From Mesorhizobium sp. ORS 3324 (GTDB lineage: Bacteria; Pseudomonadota; Alphaproteobacteria; Rhizobiales; Rhizobiaceae), in assembly GCA_000824825.2 (NCBI GenBank), contig LM655194.1, positions 50,939-114,938 of the forward strand: a stretch of 64,000 nt of DNA, written 5' to 3'. Every line of letters starts with the position of its first letter. Within the stretch, counting starts at the first letter, position 1. The notes under the pieces are model-generated. The model ran no database searches, had not been told where the DNA came from, and saw nothing but the letters and a program-made list of their open reading frames with translations. Positions 24,540-33,829 of the stretch are shown one piece after another. Both the position numbers and the translations under genes were made by a program.

Positions 24540-25412
24540 ATGACCGACAGCCTCGATGTCTTGAACAAGAAGCTTGACCGCCTGATCGAGGCGGTCTCCC
24601 GCCTCGCCCCGCCGCCTGTGCCGGAGACGGACCTTGCTGTGGCCGACTGCTTCGTCTGGCAAGCCGAGCCGGGCTTCCTGGAGCCGGTGCGCAAGGTCAA
24701 CCGCGTCGACATCGGCCTGATCCGCGGCGTCGACCGCGTCCGCGACATCCTGCTCGACAACACCGAGCGCTTTGCCTCCGGCTTTGCCGCCAACAACGTG
24801 CTGCTCTGGGGCGCGCGCGGCATGGGCAAGTCATCGCTGGTCAAGGCCGTGCATGCCAGGGTCAATGCCTCCGACAAACTCGACCAGCCTCTGAAGCTGA
24901 TCGAGATCCACCGCGAGGATATCGACACGCTGCCCAAGCTGATGGGACTGCTGAAGGCCGCGCCCTACCGCTTCATCCTGTTTTGTGACGACCTTTCCTT
25001 CGACCATGACGACACCTCCTACAAGTCGCTCAAGGCGGCGCTAGAAGGCGGCGTCGAGGGCCGGCCGGCCAATGTCATCTTCTACGCCACGTCGAACCGG
25101 CGGCATCTGCTGCCGCGCGACATGATCGACAATGAGCGCTCGACCGCCATCAATCCGTCGGAAGCGGTGGAAGAAAAGGTCTCGCTGTCCGACCGCTTCG
25201 GGCTGTGGCTCGGCTTCCACAAATGCTCGCAGGACGAATATCTCGACATGATCGACGGCTATGTCCGCTACCACGGCCTCACCATCGACCCCGAAACATT
25301 GCGCGCCGAGGCGCTGGAATGGGCGACGACACGCGGCAGCCGCTCCGGCCGCGTCGCTTGGCAGTTCACGCAGGACCTTGCCGGCCGGCTCGGCAAGCCG
25401 CTGAAGGACTGA
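24540..25412 (+). CDS. DUF815 family AAA+ ATPase
   Basis: A 290-residue P-loop protein. An N-terminal coiled region ('DVLNKKLDRLIEAVSRL') leads into an AAA+ core. The Walker A motif is 'GARGMGKSSLVKA' (91-103) and the Walker B is 'RFILFCDDLSF'. A sensor-type 'VIFYATSNRRHLLPR' and the family 'SLSDRFGLWLGFHKC' follow. DUF815 proteins have unknown function. Here the gene stands between the sec and nlpD clusters, convergent with nlpD. The weak AAAAGA ribosome-binding site fits the only sensible ATG. Confidence 0.88.
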   Translation: MTDSLDVLNKKLDRLIEAVSRLAPPPVPETDLAVADCFVWQAEPGFLEPVRKVNRVDIGLIRGVDRVRDILLDNTERFASGFAANNVLLWGARGMGKSSLVKAVHARVNASDKLDQPLKLIEIHREDIDTLPKLMGLLKAAPYRFILFCDDLSFDHDDTSYKSLKAALEGGVEGRPANVIFYATSNRRHLLPRDMIDNERSTAINPSEAVEEKVSLSDRFGLWLGFHKCSQDEYLDMIDGYVRYHGLTIDPETLRAEALEWATTRGSRSGRVAWQFTQDLAGRLGKPLKD

Positions 25413-25419
25413 CCGCAAC

Positions 25420-25465
25420 CATGATCCCGAAAAGTGGAAGCCGGTTTTCGGACGAGATCATGCTC
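25420..25465. repeat. Type A dispersed palindrome, copy 4
   Basis: The CATGATC / GATCATG arms enclose CCGAAAAGTGGAAGCCGG and TTTTCGGACGA. It begins 8 bp after the DUF815 stop and may double as a transcript end for that gene. Confidence 0.75.
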
Positions 25466-25479
25466 AAACAAAACAACCG

Positions 25480-25507
25480 AAAAAGCCCGCCCCTAGCGGA
25501 GCGGGCT
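25480..25507 (-). terminator. Intrinsic terminator downstream of the nlpD-like gene
   Basis: On the minus strand AGCCCGC and GCGGGCT arms enclose a 10-base loop and are followed by TTTTTCGG. A second hairpin (GCGGGCC / GGCCCGC, 25515-25544) lies between it and the gene's stop. Together they close the long minus-strand block that begins near 41.8 kb. Confidence 0.75.
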
Positions 25508-25557
25508 GAAGCCGGCGGGCCGGACTGGAGGTCAGGCGGCCCGCAATTGTTCTTATT

Positions 25558-27096
25558 CTATTCGAGATAGCCGGCCGGATCGACCGGGGCCGAATTCTTG
25601 CGCACCTCGAAGTGCAGCTTCGGTGCGTCCGTCGTGCCGCTCATGCCGGACAGTGCGATTTCCTGGCCGCGCTTGACCTTCTGGCCGCGCTGCACCTCGA
25701 TCGAGCTGGCATGGCCGTAGACGGTGACCAGCCCGTTCTCGTGGCGCACCAGGACGGTGTTGCCGAATTCCTTGAGGCCGTCACCGGCATAGATGACGAC
25801 GCCATTCTCGGCAGCCTTGATCGGCGTGCCTTCCGGCACCGCGATATCGACGCCATCCTTGCCGGCGCCGAAGCCGGAGATGACGCGGCCGCGCACCGGC
25901 CAGCGCATCTTGCCGATGCCTGTCGCGTCCGGCGCCACCGCGTCCTCGTCCTCGGCCTGCTGGATGACCTTGGCGTCCTTCTTCGGCGGTGTGTAGGAAG
26001 CGAGCGTCTGCGACGGCGTGGTCTTTGCCGGCGGCTGCGTGGTCGCCGTCGTCACCGGATCGACGGTCGGCTTGGCCGCGACTGCCGGCTTGGCAGCGGC
26101 GACAGCGACAGTGCCGCCGGCCGGAACCTTGAGCGTTTGGCCGATCTTCAACAGGCCGTCCTTCATGCCGTTGGCCTGCTTGAGCGCCGTAGCGCTGACG
26201 CCGGTCTTCCGGGCGATCGAGGACAGGGAGTCGCCCTGCTGCACGGTATAGGTGCCGCCGGCGCTGGCAGGCTTTGCCTGCGCGGAAGCCATCTGCGGCG
26301 CAGCCTTGGCGTTCTTCGAGCCGCTGGCGGCAGCCGACGCATCGACCTGCGCGGCCGACTTGCCGTCCTTGAGCTTCGGCTGCTGCGGCAGCACGGCTAC
26401 CTTCTCCGGCGCGCCGGCAGGCTGCTTCGGCGTGTTGGCGGGCTTGGCGTTGTCGGCAACTTTCGGCCCGGTCTTGCTGGAATAGGCGTAGGCAGGGATG
26501 ACGATCTTCTGGCCGGTCCTGATGCCCTTGCTGGCGTCGAGCCCATTGACCTTGATGATCGCATCGGCCGGTACATGATATTGCCGCGCCAGGCCGGAAA
26601 TCGTCTCGCCTTCCCTCACCACGATCTCTGTGGCGTGCGGCGCGGCGCTTGCGTTGCGCACGGCATCGGGCTCGGCGGTCTTGAACGGCTTCGCGGCCGG
26701 CGCGACGGTGGCGGTGGTCGTCTTGTCGAGATGCGGTGCCGCGGGGGCAAGAGCCGGAGCCGAGGCGGTGCGCATCGGCTTGACTGGCGCGGCGGCCGGC
26801 GCCGAGGGAGGCGGCAGCTGCTGTGAGGTCACCGGCTCGAGGCTGGAGCGGCTCACCGACTGGGTGTGGCTGCCGTCGACCGGCGCGGGCGCGACCGTAT
26901 CGCCCGGATACGGTTGATCGACATTCTGCTTGTTGATGATGGCGCGCTGGTTGTTGGTGGACGAGGTGAAGACATCGTCGACACCGTTGAAGCGCATTGC
27001 CTGCGAGCTGCACCCGGCGGCAGCGCCGGCGATCATGAGGACGGCGCAGCCACGCGCCAGATTGCGTCCGTTAGCCTTCAAAACACTGAATTGCAT
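25558..27096 (-). CDS. nlpD: LysM and LytM (M23) domain lipoprotein, NlpD-like amidase activator
   Basis: 512 residues. The signal ends in a lipobox ('MIAGAAAGC', Cys near residue 29). Two LysM peptidoglycan-binding domains lie at about 155-205 and 280-330, joined by Ala/Pro/Lys-rich linkers. A C-terminal LytM/M23 domain occupies about 395-512. The M23 zinc site is degenerate: the first HxxxD motif reads 'GKDGVDIAV' without its histidine, and the HxH motif reads 'KLHFEVR'. This is as in E. coli NlpD/EnvC, which activate amidases instead of cutting peptidoglycan. The surE-pcm-nlpD order equals that of E. coli. The ATG at 27096 is preferred over GTG at 27111. Confidence 0.9.
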   Translation of the reverse strand: MQFSVLKANGRNLARGCAVLMIAGAAAGCSSQAMRFNGVDDVFTSSTNNQRAIINKQNVDQPYPGDTVAPAPVDGSHTQSVSRSSLEPVTSQQLPPPSAPAAAPVKPMRTASAPALAPAAPHLDKTTTATVAPAAKPFKTAEPDAVRNASAAPHATEIVVREGETISGLARQYHVPADAIIKVNGLDASKGIRTGQKIVIPAYAYSSKTGPKVADNAKPANTPKQPAGAPEKVAVLPQQPKLKDGKSAAQVDASAAASGSKNAKAAPQMASAQAKPASAGGTYTVQQGDSLSSIARKTGVSATALKQANGMKDGLLKIGQTLKVPAGGTVAVAAAKPAVAAKPTVDPVTTATTQPPAKTTPSQTLASYTPPKKDAKVIQQAEDEDAVAPDATGIGKMRWPVRGRVISGFGAGKDGVDIAVPEGTPIKAAENGVVIYAGDGLKEFGNTVLVRHENGLVTVYGHASSIEVQRGQKVKRGQEIALSGMSGTTDAPKLHFEVRKNSAPVDPAGYLE

Positions 27097-27233
27097 CGCA
27101 CTAACCCGCACAGACCCGGTACAAACTGGTCCTGATTAAAGCGCGTTAATGTTACTGGGCGGTTAACCCATTAGAATCCGTCGAAAATTTTCTTAAAATA
27201 TTGGAGGAAATTTTGGCGGAGCCGTTGGCGCCG

Positions 27234-27881
27234 CTATATCACCGCGGCGACGCTTCGCAGGATCGGTTGCAACCTCACCATGCCGATATCCTCCCGCTCG
27301 AAGCGGCTGCCGACCTTGGTGAGCTTGGCCAGCACCTGCTCGCCCTCCTCCGGACCGATCGGCGCGATGACGATGCCGCCGCTCGACAACTGGTCGAGCA
27401 GGAAGCGCGGCAGGCTGTCGAAGGCCGCCCAGGCCAGGATGCGATCGAACGGCCCTTCATTGGGCAGGCCATTGGAGCCGTCGGCCTGGCGCGCGATGAC
27501 ATTGCTGATGCCGAGCGCCTCGAAGCGCTGCTTTGCCTGCTCGGTCAAGGTCTTGTAGCGGTCGACGGTGACGACGCGCGCGGCCAGCCTGGACGTCACG
27601 GCAGCGGTGTAGCCCGATCCAGTGCCGATCTCGAGCACGCGGTTGCCAGGCTCGATGGCTAAAGCCGCGATCACCGCCGCCTGCAGGTCCGCGCCCTCGA
27701 TCGCCTCGCCGCATTCGATCGGCAGCATGCCCTCCGACCAGGCGATCGAATGGAACTGCGCCGACAGGAAGCCGCGCCGCGGCGTCGCCTCGAAAGCGGC
27801 GATCAGCGGCTTCGGCGCCGTGCCTCTGCCGCGCAGGCGAAGCAGGAAAGCGGCAAAACCTTCGCGATCTTCGGTGTTCAT
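27234..27881 (-). CDS. pcm: Protein-L-isoaspartate O-methyltransferase
   Basis: A 215-residue SAM-dependent repair methyltransferase. The SAM motif I is '[19 protein letters not shown]', preceded by the substrate-binding '[21 protein letters not shown]' (the usual 'ISQPxxxA' position is altered here), and '[17 protein letters not shown]' follows. It methylates isoaspartyl residues in damaged proteins. It overlaps surE by 4 bp (ATGA). A second Pcm-family gene lies at 53859. Confidence 0.92.
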   Translation of the reverse strand: MNTEDREGFAAFLLRLRGRGTAPKPLIAAFEATPRRGFLSAQFHSIAWSEGMLPIECGEAIEGADLQAAVIAALAIEPGNRVLEIGTGSGYTAAVTSRLAARVVTVDRYKTLTEQAKQRFEALGISNVIARQADGSNGLPNEGPFDRILAWAAFDSLPRFLLDQLSSGGIVIAPIGPEEGEQVLAKLTKVGSRFEREDIGMVRLQPILRSVAAVI

Positions 27882-28636
27882 GACAGCGCCTTGGTCAGCT
27901 GGTCGCGGAGTTCATGAGCGGTGAGGTCGAGCTGCAGCGGCGTCACCGACACCAGCCGGTTGCGCAGCGCGTAAAGGTCGGTGCCTTTCTTGCCCTCGAC
28001 CGGCTCGCGGCCGAAGCGCAACCAGTAATAAGGCAGGCCGCGTCCGTCGCGGCGCTCGTCGACCCACAGGCTGTGCACGAGCTTGCCCTGGGCGGTGACG
28101 ACCGTGCCTTCGATTTCGTCGGGGGCGCAGTTCGGGAAATTGACGTTGAGCAGAACGCCTTCCGGCAGCGGCGTCGCGATCAGCTTTTCGAGCAGCGCCG
28201 GTGCCAGCGCCTCCGTCGTCTCGTAAGGCACGACGCGATCCTCGCCGACATAGGAATAGGCCTGGCTGACCGCGATCGAGCGGATGCCCAGCAGCGCGCC
28301 TTCCATGGCGCCGGCGACGGTGCCCGAATAGGTGACGTCATCGGCAATGTTGGCGCCGGAATTGACGCCCGACAGGATGAGGTCCGGCGGCCCGGGCAGG
28401 ATCTTCTTCGTGCCCATGATGACGCAGTCGGTCGGCGTGCCGCGCACGGCAAAGTGCCTCTCGCCGACCGTCCTCAACCGCAGTGGCTCGGAAATCGACA
28501 GCGAATGCGCGTAACCGGACTGGTCCTGCTCCGGCGCCACCACCCAGACGTCATCCGACAGCGTGCGGGCGATGCGTTCGAGCGACGCCAGCCCCTCGGC
28601 GTGGATGCCGTCATCGTTGGTCAGCAGGATGCGCAT
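27878..28636 (-). CDS. surE: 5'/3'-nucleotidase SurE
   Basis: A 252-residue survival protein and nucleotidase/exopolyphosphatase. The N-terminal '[16 protein letters not shown]' holds the metal-binding aspartates, and '[28 protein letters not shown]' is the family core. The ATG at 28636 begins exactly at the motif. It lies 4 bp after the serS stop and overlaps pcm. Confidence 0.95.
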   Translation of the reverse strand: MRILLTNDDGIHAEGLASLERIARTLSDDVWVVAPEQDQSGYAHSLSISEPLRLRTVGERHFAVRGTPTDCVIMGTKKILPGPPDLILSGVNSGANIADDVTYSGTVAGAMEGALLGIRSIAVSQAYSYVGEDRVVPYETTEALAPALLEKLIATPLPEGVLLNVNFPNCAPDEIEGTVVTAQGKLVHSLWVDERRDGRGLPYYWLRFGREPVEGKKGTDLYALRNRLVSVTPLQLDLTAHELRDQLTKALS

Positions 28637-28640
28637 GAAC

Positions 28641-29945
28641 TCATTTCGATTCGATCTTGGTGAGACCACCCATGTAAGGCCGCAGCACTTCAGGAATGGT
28701 TACGCTGCCGTCCTCATTCTGATAGTTTTCCATGACGGCGATGAGAGCGCGGCCGACCGCCGTGCCCGAGCCGTTGAGCGTGTGGACGAAGCGGTTGCCC
28801 TTGCCGTCCTTGTCCTTGTAGCGGGCATCCATGCGCCTGGCCTGGAAATCGCCGCAGACCGAGCAGGACGAGATTTCGCGATAGGCGTTCTGTCCCGGCA
28901 GCCAGACCTCGATGTCATAGGTCTTGCGCGCGCCGAAGCCCATGTCGCCGGTGCAGAGCGTCACCGTGCGGAACGGCAGGCCGAGCCGCTTCAGCACCTC
29001 TTCGGCGCACTCCGTCATGCGCTCATGCTCGGCCAGCGAGCTTTCCTGGTCGGTGACCGACACCAGCTCGACCTTGTAGAACTGGTGCTGGCGCAGCATG
29101 CCGCGCGTGTCGCGGCCGGCCGAGCCCGCTTCCGAGCGGAAGCATGGCGTCAGCGCCGTGTAGCGCAGCGGCAGCTTCTCATGCGGCGTGATCTCCTCGC
29201 GCACCAGGTTGGTGAGCGGCACTTCCGCCGTCGGGATCAGGCCCAGGCGTCCATCTCCATGCGGGGTGAAGAACAGGTCCAGCTCGAATTTCGGCAATTG
29301 GTTGGTGCCGAAGAGAACTTCGTCGCGCACCATCAGCGGCGGCTGGATCTCCTCATAGCCATGCTCGGTGGTATGCAGGTCGATCATGAACTGGCCGATC
29401 GCCCGCTCCATACGAGCGAGCTGGCTCTTCAGCACAGTAAAGCGCGAGCCGGACAGTTTCGCCGCCCGCTCGAAATCCATCATGCCGAGCGCTTCGCCGA
29501 TCTCGAAATGCTCCTTCACCCAGTTCGGGCGCGTCGGCACCTCGCCGACGGTGCGCTTGACGACATTGTCGTGCTCGTCCTTGCCGACGGGCACGTCGTC
29601 GAGCGGCACGTTGGGTATGACCGCAAGCGCGTCGTTCAGCGCCTTGTCGAGCTCGCGCTCGCGCGCCTCGCCGTTCTGGATGAACGCCTTGATGTCGCCG
29701 ACCTCGGCCTTGAGCTTCTCGGCAAGCGCGTTATCGCCCGAACGCATGGCGTTGCCGATCTCCTTCGAGGCGGCGTTGCGGCGCTCCTGCTTGACCTGCA
29801 GCTCGCTGAGATGCGCACGGCGTGCTTCATCCCTGGCGATCAGCTCGTCGACGGTGGACTGCGCGTCGCCGGCCGACCAGGAGCGCTTCACCAGCGCATC
29901 GACAAGGGCCTTCGGGTTTTCGCGAATCCATTTGATGTCAAGCAT
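28641..29945 (-). CDS. serS: Seryl-tRNA synthetase
   Basis: A 434-residue class II synthetase. The N-terminal tRNA-binding coiled coil (about 30-105, rich in E/K/A) is followed by the catalytic core with '[24 protein letters not shown]' (motif 2), '[19 protein letters not shown]' and the motif 3 '[20 protein letters not shown]'. The ATG at 29945 ([10 protein letters not shown]) is the family start. The 5' side carries a type B palindrome. Confidence 0.97.
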   Translation of the reverse strand: MLDIKWIRENPKALVDALVKRSWSAGDAQSTVDELIARDEARRAHLSELQVKQERRNAASKEIGNAMRSGDNALAEKLKAEVGDIKAFIQNGEARERELDKALNDALAVIPNVPLDDVPVGKDEHDNVVKRTVGEVPTRPNWVKEHFEIGEALGMMDFERAAKLSGSRFTVLKSQLARMERAIGQFMIDLHTTEHGYEEIQPPLMVRDEVLFGTNQLPKFELDLFFTPHGDGRLGLIPTAEVPLTNLVREEITPHEKLPLRYTALTPCFRSEAGSAGRDTRGMLRQHQFYKVELVSVTDQESSLAEHERMTECAEEVLKRLGLPFRTVTLCTGDMGFGARKTYDIEVWLPGQNAYREISSCSVCGDFQARRMDARYKDKDGKGNRFVHTLNGSGTAVGRALIAVMENYQNEDGSVTIPEVLRPYMGGLTKIESK

Positions 29946-29965
29946 GGTTGATCCGTCCTCAAGCA

Positions 29966-30012
29966 AGCATGTCGCCCAAAAGTGCGCAGCGGTTTTGGGA
30001 CAACGACATGCT
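29966..30012. repeat. Type B dispersed palindrome, copy 2
   Basis: The AGCATGTCG / CGACATGCT arms enclose CCCAAAAGTGCGCAGCGG and TTTTGGGA, with inner pairing CCCAAAA/TTTTGGG. It is almost identical to the copy at 31752-31800 and lies just upstream of serS. Confidence 0.8.
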
Positions 30013-30023
30013 CAAATAAAACC

Positions 30024-30055
30024 GAAACGCATCGCTTGGTAGGGCGATGCGTTTC
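30024..30055. terminator. 12-bp perfect stem-loop between tatC and serS, probable terminator
   Basis: GAAACGCATCGC and GCGATGCGTTTC enclose an 8-base loop. Read on the minus strand it is followed by GGTTTTATTT, so it can terminate tatABC transcription 95 bp after the tatC stop. The motif may itself be a dispersed repeat. Confidence 0.6.
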
Positions 30056-30150
30056 AATTCGAGGGCGTAAACCGCATCCTTGATCGATGCAAGACGGGCG
30101 CGCGGCGCCAGCTATGTTTTTCCGGCTTTCGCCTAGCCTGACGTTGAAGA

Positions 30151-31014
30151 CTAGCCTGGCGTCGAATCCGGCGTCTTCTCGGCTACTGGTTTTCCACTCT
30201 CTCGCCGTTCGCGCGCCAAGCGGTCACGCTCCTGGCTGCGCTCGATCATGCGCGAAGACCAGATAGCGACCTCGTAGAGCAGGATGGTCGGAATGGCGAG
30301 ACCACACTGGCTCATTGGGTCCGGCGGCGTCAGCACCGCCGCAACGACGAAGGAAAGGACGATCGCCCATTTGCGCTTTTCGGCCAGAGCCTGCGAGGAC
30401 AGCAAGCCGACGCGCGTCAGCAGGCTGGTCACCACCGGCAGTTGGAACACCAGACCGAAGGAGAAGATCAGCGTCATGATCAGGCTGAGATATTCCGACA
30501 CCTTCGGCAGCAGGGATATCTGCACCTGGTCGTTGGTGCCGACCTGCTGCATGGCGAGGAAGAACCACATCACCATCGGGGTGAAGAAGAAATAGACCAG
30601 CGAGGCGCCCATCAGGAACAGGATGGGCGACGCGATCAGGAACGGCAGGAAGGCCTTGCGCTCGTTCTTGTAGAGGCCCGGCGCGATGAATTTGTAGATT
30701 TGCGTGGCGATCAGCGGAAAGGCGATCACCATGCCGCCGAACATGGCAAGCTTCACCTGGGTGAAGAAGAACTCCTGCGGCGCGGTGTAGATCAGCTCGA
30801 CCTTGTGCGGGTCGAGCCCCGCCCATTGCGTCGCCCATTTGAACGGGACGACCAAGAGGTTGAACAACCGCTTGGCGAAGAAGAAGCAGACGAGGAAGGC
30901 GACGAAGAAGCCGCCCAACGACCATATCAGGCGCCGGCGCAATTCGATGAGGTGCTCGATCAGCGGCGCCGACGATTTCTCGATCTCGTCTCTTTCCTGA
31001 TCCGAAACGCTCAC
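30151..31014 (-). CDS. tatC: Sec-independent protein translocase TatC
   Basis: A 287-residue six-helix receptor for twin-arginine signal peptides. Markers: 'PLIEHLIELRRRLIWSL' (cytoplasmic N-terminus with the conserved E-L-R-R/K-R/L), 'PQEFFFTQVKLAMFGGMVIAFPL' and 'FIAPGLYKNERKAFLPF'. The C-terminal tail is charged and slightly extended. It overlaps tatB by 4 bp (ATGA). Confidence 0.96.
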   Translation of the reverse strand: MSVSDQERDEIEKSSAPLIEHLIELRRRLIWSLGGFFVAFLVCFFFAKRLFNLLVVPFKWATQWAGLDPHKVELIYTAPQEFFFTQVKLAMFGGMVIAFPLIATQIYKFIAPGLYKNERKAFLPFLIASPILFLMGASLVYFFFTPMVMWFFLAMQQVGTNDQVQISLLPKVSEYLSLIMTLIFSFGLVFQLPVVTSLLTRVGLLSSQALAEKRKWAIVLSFVVAAVLTPPDPMSQCGLAIPTILLYEVAIWSSRMIERSQERDRLARERRESGKPVAEKTPDSTPG

Positions 31015-31733
31015 TTGGCGGCTCCCGCCGTCTTCTTGACGTCGGCGGCCTTTTTCGCGGCCGGCTTCTTTGCCGCCGCGGGCTTGGCCTCAGCCTTGGG
31101 CGCGGCCTTAATGGCAGGCGCGGCCTTTGCCGCCGCCGGCGCGGACTTTGCCGGGGCTTTCGCCGCAGAAGCCTTGGCCGATGCCGCTTTCGCCGCTGCA
31201 CCGGCCGTCTTCGTCTTCGATGCGGCCGCCTTTTTCGCCGGCTTGGCAGGCGTGGCGGTCTCCGCAACTGGCGCGGTCACGGACGCGTCGGTCATGGCCG
31301 GGAAGATCGGCGCGGCAGGTGCCGCCTCCGGTCCGCTGATGCCGGGCATCTCCGTCGCGCCGTTCTTCAGCGGCTCGACCGCCTGCGGCGTCGTTGCATC
31401 GGACGGTGCCTGATCGGAAGCCGGCTTGGGCTTCATCATCGTATCGACGCCGGCCCGCACATCGGCCGCCGCCTGCTCGAACGGATTGAGCTGCTTACGA
31501 ACTTCCGTCATCGGGTTGAGGCCGCGAAGGCTGTCGATGGAACTCTTGACGTCGTCGAGTTCGGCTTCCTTCAGGGCGTCGTTGAACTGCTTCTGGAAGT
31601 CGCCCGCCATGGCACGCAATTTGGCCGCGGTGCGGCCAAAGGTGCGCAACATGTTAGGCAAGTCCTTCGGGCCGACGACCACGATCATCACGACCGCGAT
31701 CACCAGCAGTTCGCTCCAGCCGACTTCGAACAT
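31011..31733 (-). CDS. tatB: Sec-independent protein translocase TatB
   Basis: 240 residues. The N-terminal hydrophobic helix and hinge ('MFEVGWSELLVIAVVMIVVVGPKDLP') are diagnostic, with the following amphipathic helix 'RTFGRTAAKLRAMAGDFQKQF'. The C-terminal half is a low-complexity Ala/Lys/Pro tail ('AKKAAASKTKTAGAAAKAAS'), longer than in E. coli and usual in rhizobia. With TatC it forms the Tat substrate receptor. Confidence 0.95.
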   Translation of the reverse strand: MFEVGWSELLVIAVVMIVVVGPKDLPNMLRTFGRTAAKLRAMAGDFQKQFNDALKEAELDDVKSSIDSLRGLNPMTEVRKQLNPFEQAAADVRAGVDTMMKPKPASDQAPSDATTPQAVEPLKNGATEMPGISGPEAAPAAPIFPAMTDASVTAPVAETATPAKPAKKAAASKTKTAGAAAKAASAKASAAKAPAKSAPAAAKAAPAIKAAPKAEAKPAAAKKPAAKKAADVKKTAGAAK

Positions 31734-31751
31734 GGCAATCTATTCCAACGA

Positions 31752-31800
31752 GAGCATGCCGCCCAAAAGTGCCAAGCGGTTTTGGGACAACGACATGCTC
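31752..31800. repeat. Type B dispersed palindrome, copy 3
   Basis: The GAGCATG / CATGCTC arms enclose CCGCCCAAAAGTGCCAAGCGG and TTTTGGGACAACGA. It is inserted between tatA and tatB inside an otherwise tight operon. Confidence 0.8.
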
Positions 31801-31816
31801 AAAGCAACAACCGGGC

Positions 31817-32035
31817 TCAGCTCTTGCTGACCTTTTCCTTGCCCGGCGAAACGGTCTCGTCGGCGCGATGCTCGACGGTGCGCTTGTCGTCGATGTCGTC
31901 CTCAGCCATGCCCTTCTTGAAGCTCTTGATGCCCTTGGCCATGTCGCCCATCAGCTCGGGGATCTTGCCCCGGCCGAACACTAGAAGCACGATGACCAGA
32001 ACGATCAGCCAGTGCCATATCGATAGTGAACCCAT
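31817..32035 (-). CDS. tatA: Sec-independent protein translocase TatA
   Basis: A 72-residue pore-forming Tat subunit: a membrane helix with glycine-rich hinge ('[27 protein letters not shown]'), an amphipathic helix '[11 protein letters not shown]', then an acidic and basic tail. It heads the tatABC set, downstream of scpAB in the same direction, a common Rhizobiales order. Confidence 0.95.
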   Translation of the reverse strand: MGSLSIWHWLIVLVIVLLVFGRGKIPELMGDMAKGIKSFKKGMAEDDIDDKRTVEHRADETVSPGKEKVSKS

Positions 32036-32213
32036 AACAATCTCTCTCGAACGTTTCCCTCGGCGATGATCTATGCGTTTTCGCTCGGGGATTCAAACAC
32101 AACTGCAATGAAGTTGATAAAATGGCTAGCCGATGTCACGCACTTTCGACGTGAGCGCCTTGCTACGAATCCGCGCAGCCTCTCCCATAGACCGTTCACG
32201 CCAGGCTCTGCGG

Positions 32214-32969
32214 TCACTCTTCCGTGACGCGCGGGGTGAGCAATCCGAGTTCCTCGAGGTCGATGTCGGTCAGCGCGTCCTCGTCCTCGGCCAAAACCTC
32301 CGGATCGGCCGGCGGCACCGGTATCGAGAAATTGGACGGCATGCGTGTCGACAACAACCCGGCCCCTTTGAGCTCTTCCATGCCAGGCAGGTCTCGGATT
32401 TCCTCCAGCGCAAAGTGATCGAGGAAGGCGTCGGTCGTGCCGTAGGTCACCGGCCGGCCAGGTGTGCGGCGCCGGCCGCGCATCCTGACCCACTCCGTTT
32501 CCAGCAGCGTGTCGATCGTACCCTTGGAAGTCTCGACGCCCCTGATGTCCTCGATCTCGGCGCGCGTCACCGGCTGGTGGTAAGCGATGATTGCCAGCAC
32601 CTCCAGCGCCGCGCGCGAGAGCTTGCGCTGCTGGACGGAGTCGCGGCTCATCAGGAAAGCCAGATCGCCGGCGGTGCGGAACGCCCAGGCATCGCCGACC
32701 CGCACCAGGTTGACGCCGCGCTTGGCATAGATCTCCTGCAGATCAGCCATTGCCCCTGCGATGTTGACGCCCTCGGGCAGGCGTGCCGCCAGTTGCCTTT
32801 CGCTCACCGGTTCGGCGCTGGCGAAGATGATCGCCTCGGCCATACGCACGGCTTCCGACAGCTGCAGCCGCTCGGCGGCGTTCGCGATGGAACCCTGTTC
32901 GGCCATCTCGTCCTCAGGCTCGTCCTCGACCTTGAACGGGATGACCGAAGCGTTGGCGCGCTCGCTCAT
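32214..32969 (-). CDS. scpB: Segregation and condensation protein B
   Basis: A 251-residue winged-helix partner of the SMC-ScpA condensin. Markers: 'AEAIIFASAEPVSERQLAARLP', 'GDAWAFRTAGDLAFLM', 'LSRAALEVLAIIAYHQPVTRAEIEDIRGVETSKGTIDTLLE' and 'GRPVTYGTTDAFLDHFAL'. The start at 32969 overlaps the scpA stop (ATGA). A 30-residue acidic N-terminal extension precedes the domain, and the tail is acidic. Confidence 0.95.
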   Translation of the reverse strand: MSERANASVIPFKVEDEPEDEMAEQGSIANAAERLQLSEAVRMAEAIIFASAEPVSERQLAARLPEGVNIAGAMADLQEIYAKRGVNLVRVGDAWAFRTAGDLAFLMSRDSVQQRKLSRAALEVLAIIAYHQPVTRAEIEDIRGVETSKGTIDTLLETEWVRMRGRRRTPGRPVTYGTTDAFLDHFALEEIRDLPGMEELKGAGLLSTRMPSNFSIPVPPADPEVLAEDEDALTDIDLEELGLLTPRVTEE

Positions 32970-33808
32970 GATACCACCTCGACTGCCTTGACCGCTTGTG
33001 CGCGCCCGCGCAGGTAGATCGGCGCGAAAACCTGATCCTGCCGCACCTCCAGCTTGCCCTCGCGCACCATTTCGAGCGTCGCGGCGAAGGAGCTCGCCAC
33101 CGCAGTGCGCTTCTCTTCCGGCGCCGCCAGATACCGGATCAGGAAGCTGTCGAGCGCCGTCCAGTCGCCGACCGTCCCGACCAGCCGCGCCAGCACTTCG
33201 CGCGCGTCCTTCAAGGACCATACGGAGCGCCGGACGATCGTCACGTTGTTGATAGCCTGCCGCTGGCGCTGCTGCGCATAGGCGGTCAGGAGGTCGTAGA
33301 GCGAGGCCGAATAGGCATTGCGCTTCTCGACGATGACCATTTCAGGCATGCCGCGCGCGAAGACATCGCGGCCAAGCCGGTTGCGGTTGACCAGCCGCGC
33401 CGCCGCGTCGCGCATCGCTTCCAGCCGCTTGAGCCGGAACTGCAGCACAGCCGCCAGTTCCTCGCCGCTCTCGCCCTCTTCGCCCGGCTGCTTCGGGATC
33501 AGAAGCTTCGACTTGAGGAAGGCAAGCCATGCCGCCATCACCAGATAGTCGGCCGCAAGCTCGAGCCTCAGCGCCCTCACCTTCTCGATGAAGGCGAGAT
33601 ACTGCTCGGCAAGCGCCAGGATCGAGATGCGTGCCAGATCGACCTTCTGGTTGCGCGCAAGATGCAGCAGAAGATCGAGCGGGCCTTCGAAGCCGGCGAC
33701 GTCGACCACCAGCGACGGATCGCCCGTCAGGCGTGAATCGTCGTTCTCGGCCCACAGACGGTCCATCGGTGCGGCCTTCGCGGCCTTGCTGTCCAATGTC
33801 TCCGCCAC
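32966..33808 (-). CDS. scpA: Segregation and condensation protein A
   Basis: The 280-residue kleisin subunit. The N-terminal family motif is 'VVDVAGFEGPLDLLLHLARNQKVDL', followed by 'YLAFIEKVRALRLELAADYLVMAAWLAFLKSKLLIP'. The C-terminal winged-helix part 'AATLEMVREGKLEVRQDQVFAPIYLRGR' binds the SMC head. Overlap with scpB assures stoichiometric expression. Confidence 0.96.
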   Translation of the reverse strand: MAETLDSKAAKAAPMDRLWAENDDSRLTGDPSLVVDVAGFEGPLDLLLHLARNQKVDLARISILALAEQYLAFIEKVRALRLELAADYLVMAAWLAFLKSKLLIPKQPGEEGESGEELAAVLQFRLKRLEAMRDAAARLVNRNRLGRDVFARGMPEMVIVEKRNAYSASLYDLLTAYAQQRQRQAINNVTIVRRSVWSLKDAREVLARLVGTVGDWTALDSFLIRYLAAPEEKRTAVASSFAATLEMVREGKLEVRQDQVFAPIYLRGRAQAVKAVEVVS

Positions 33809-33829
33809 TTGCTTTTCTTTCCCTTCGGT

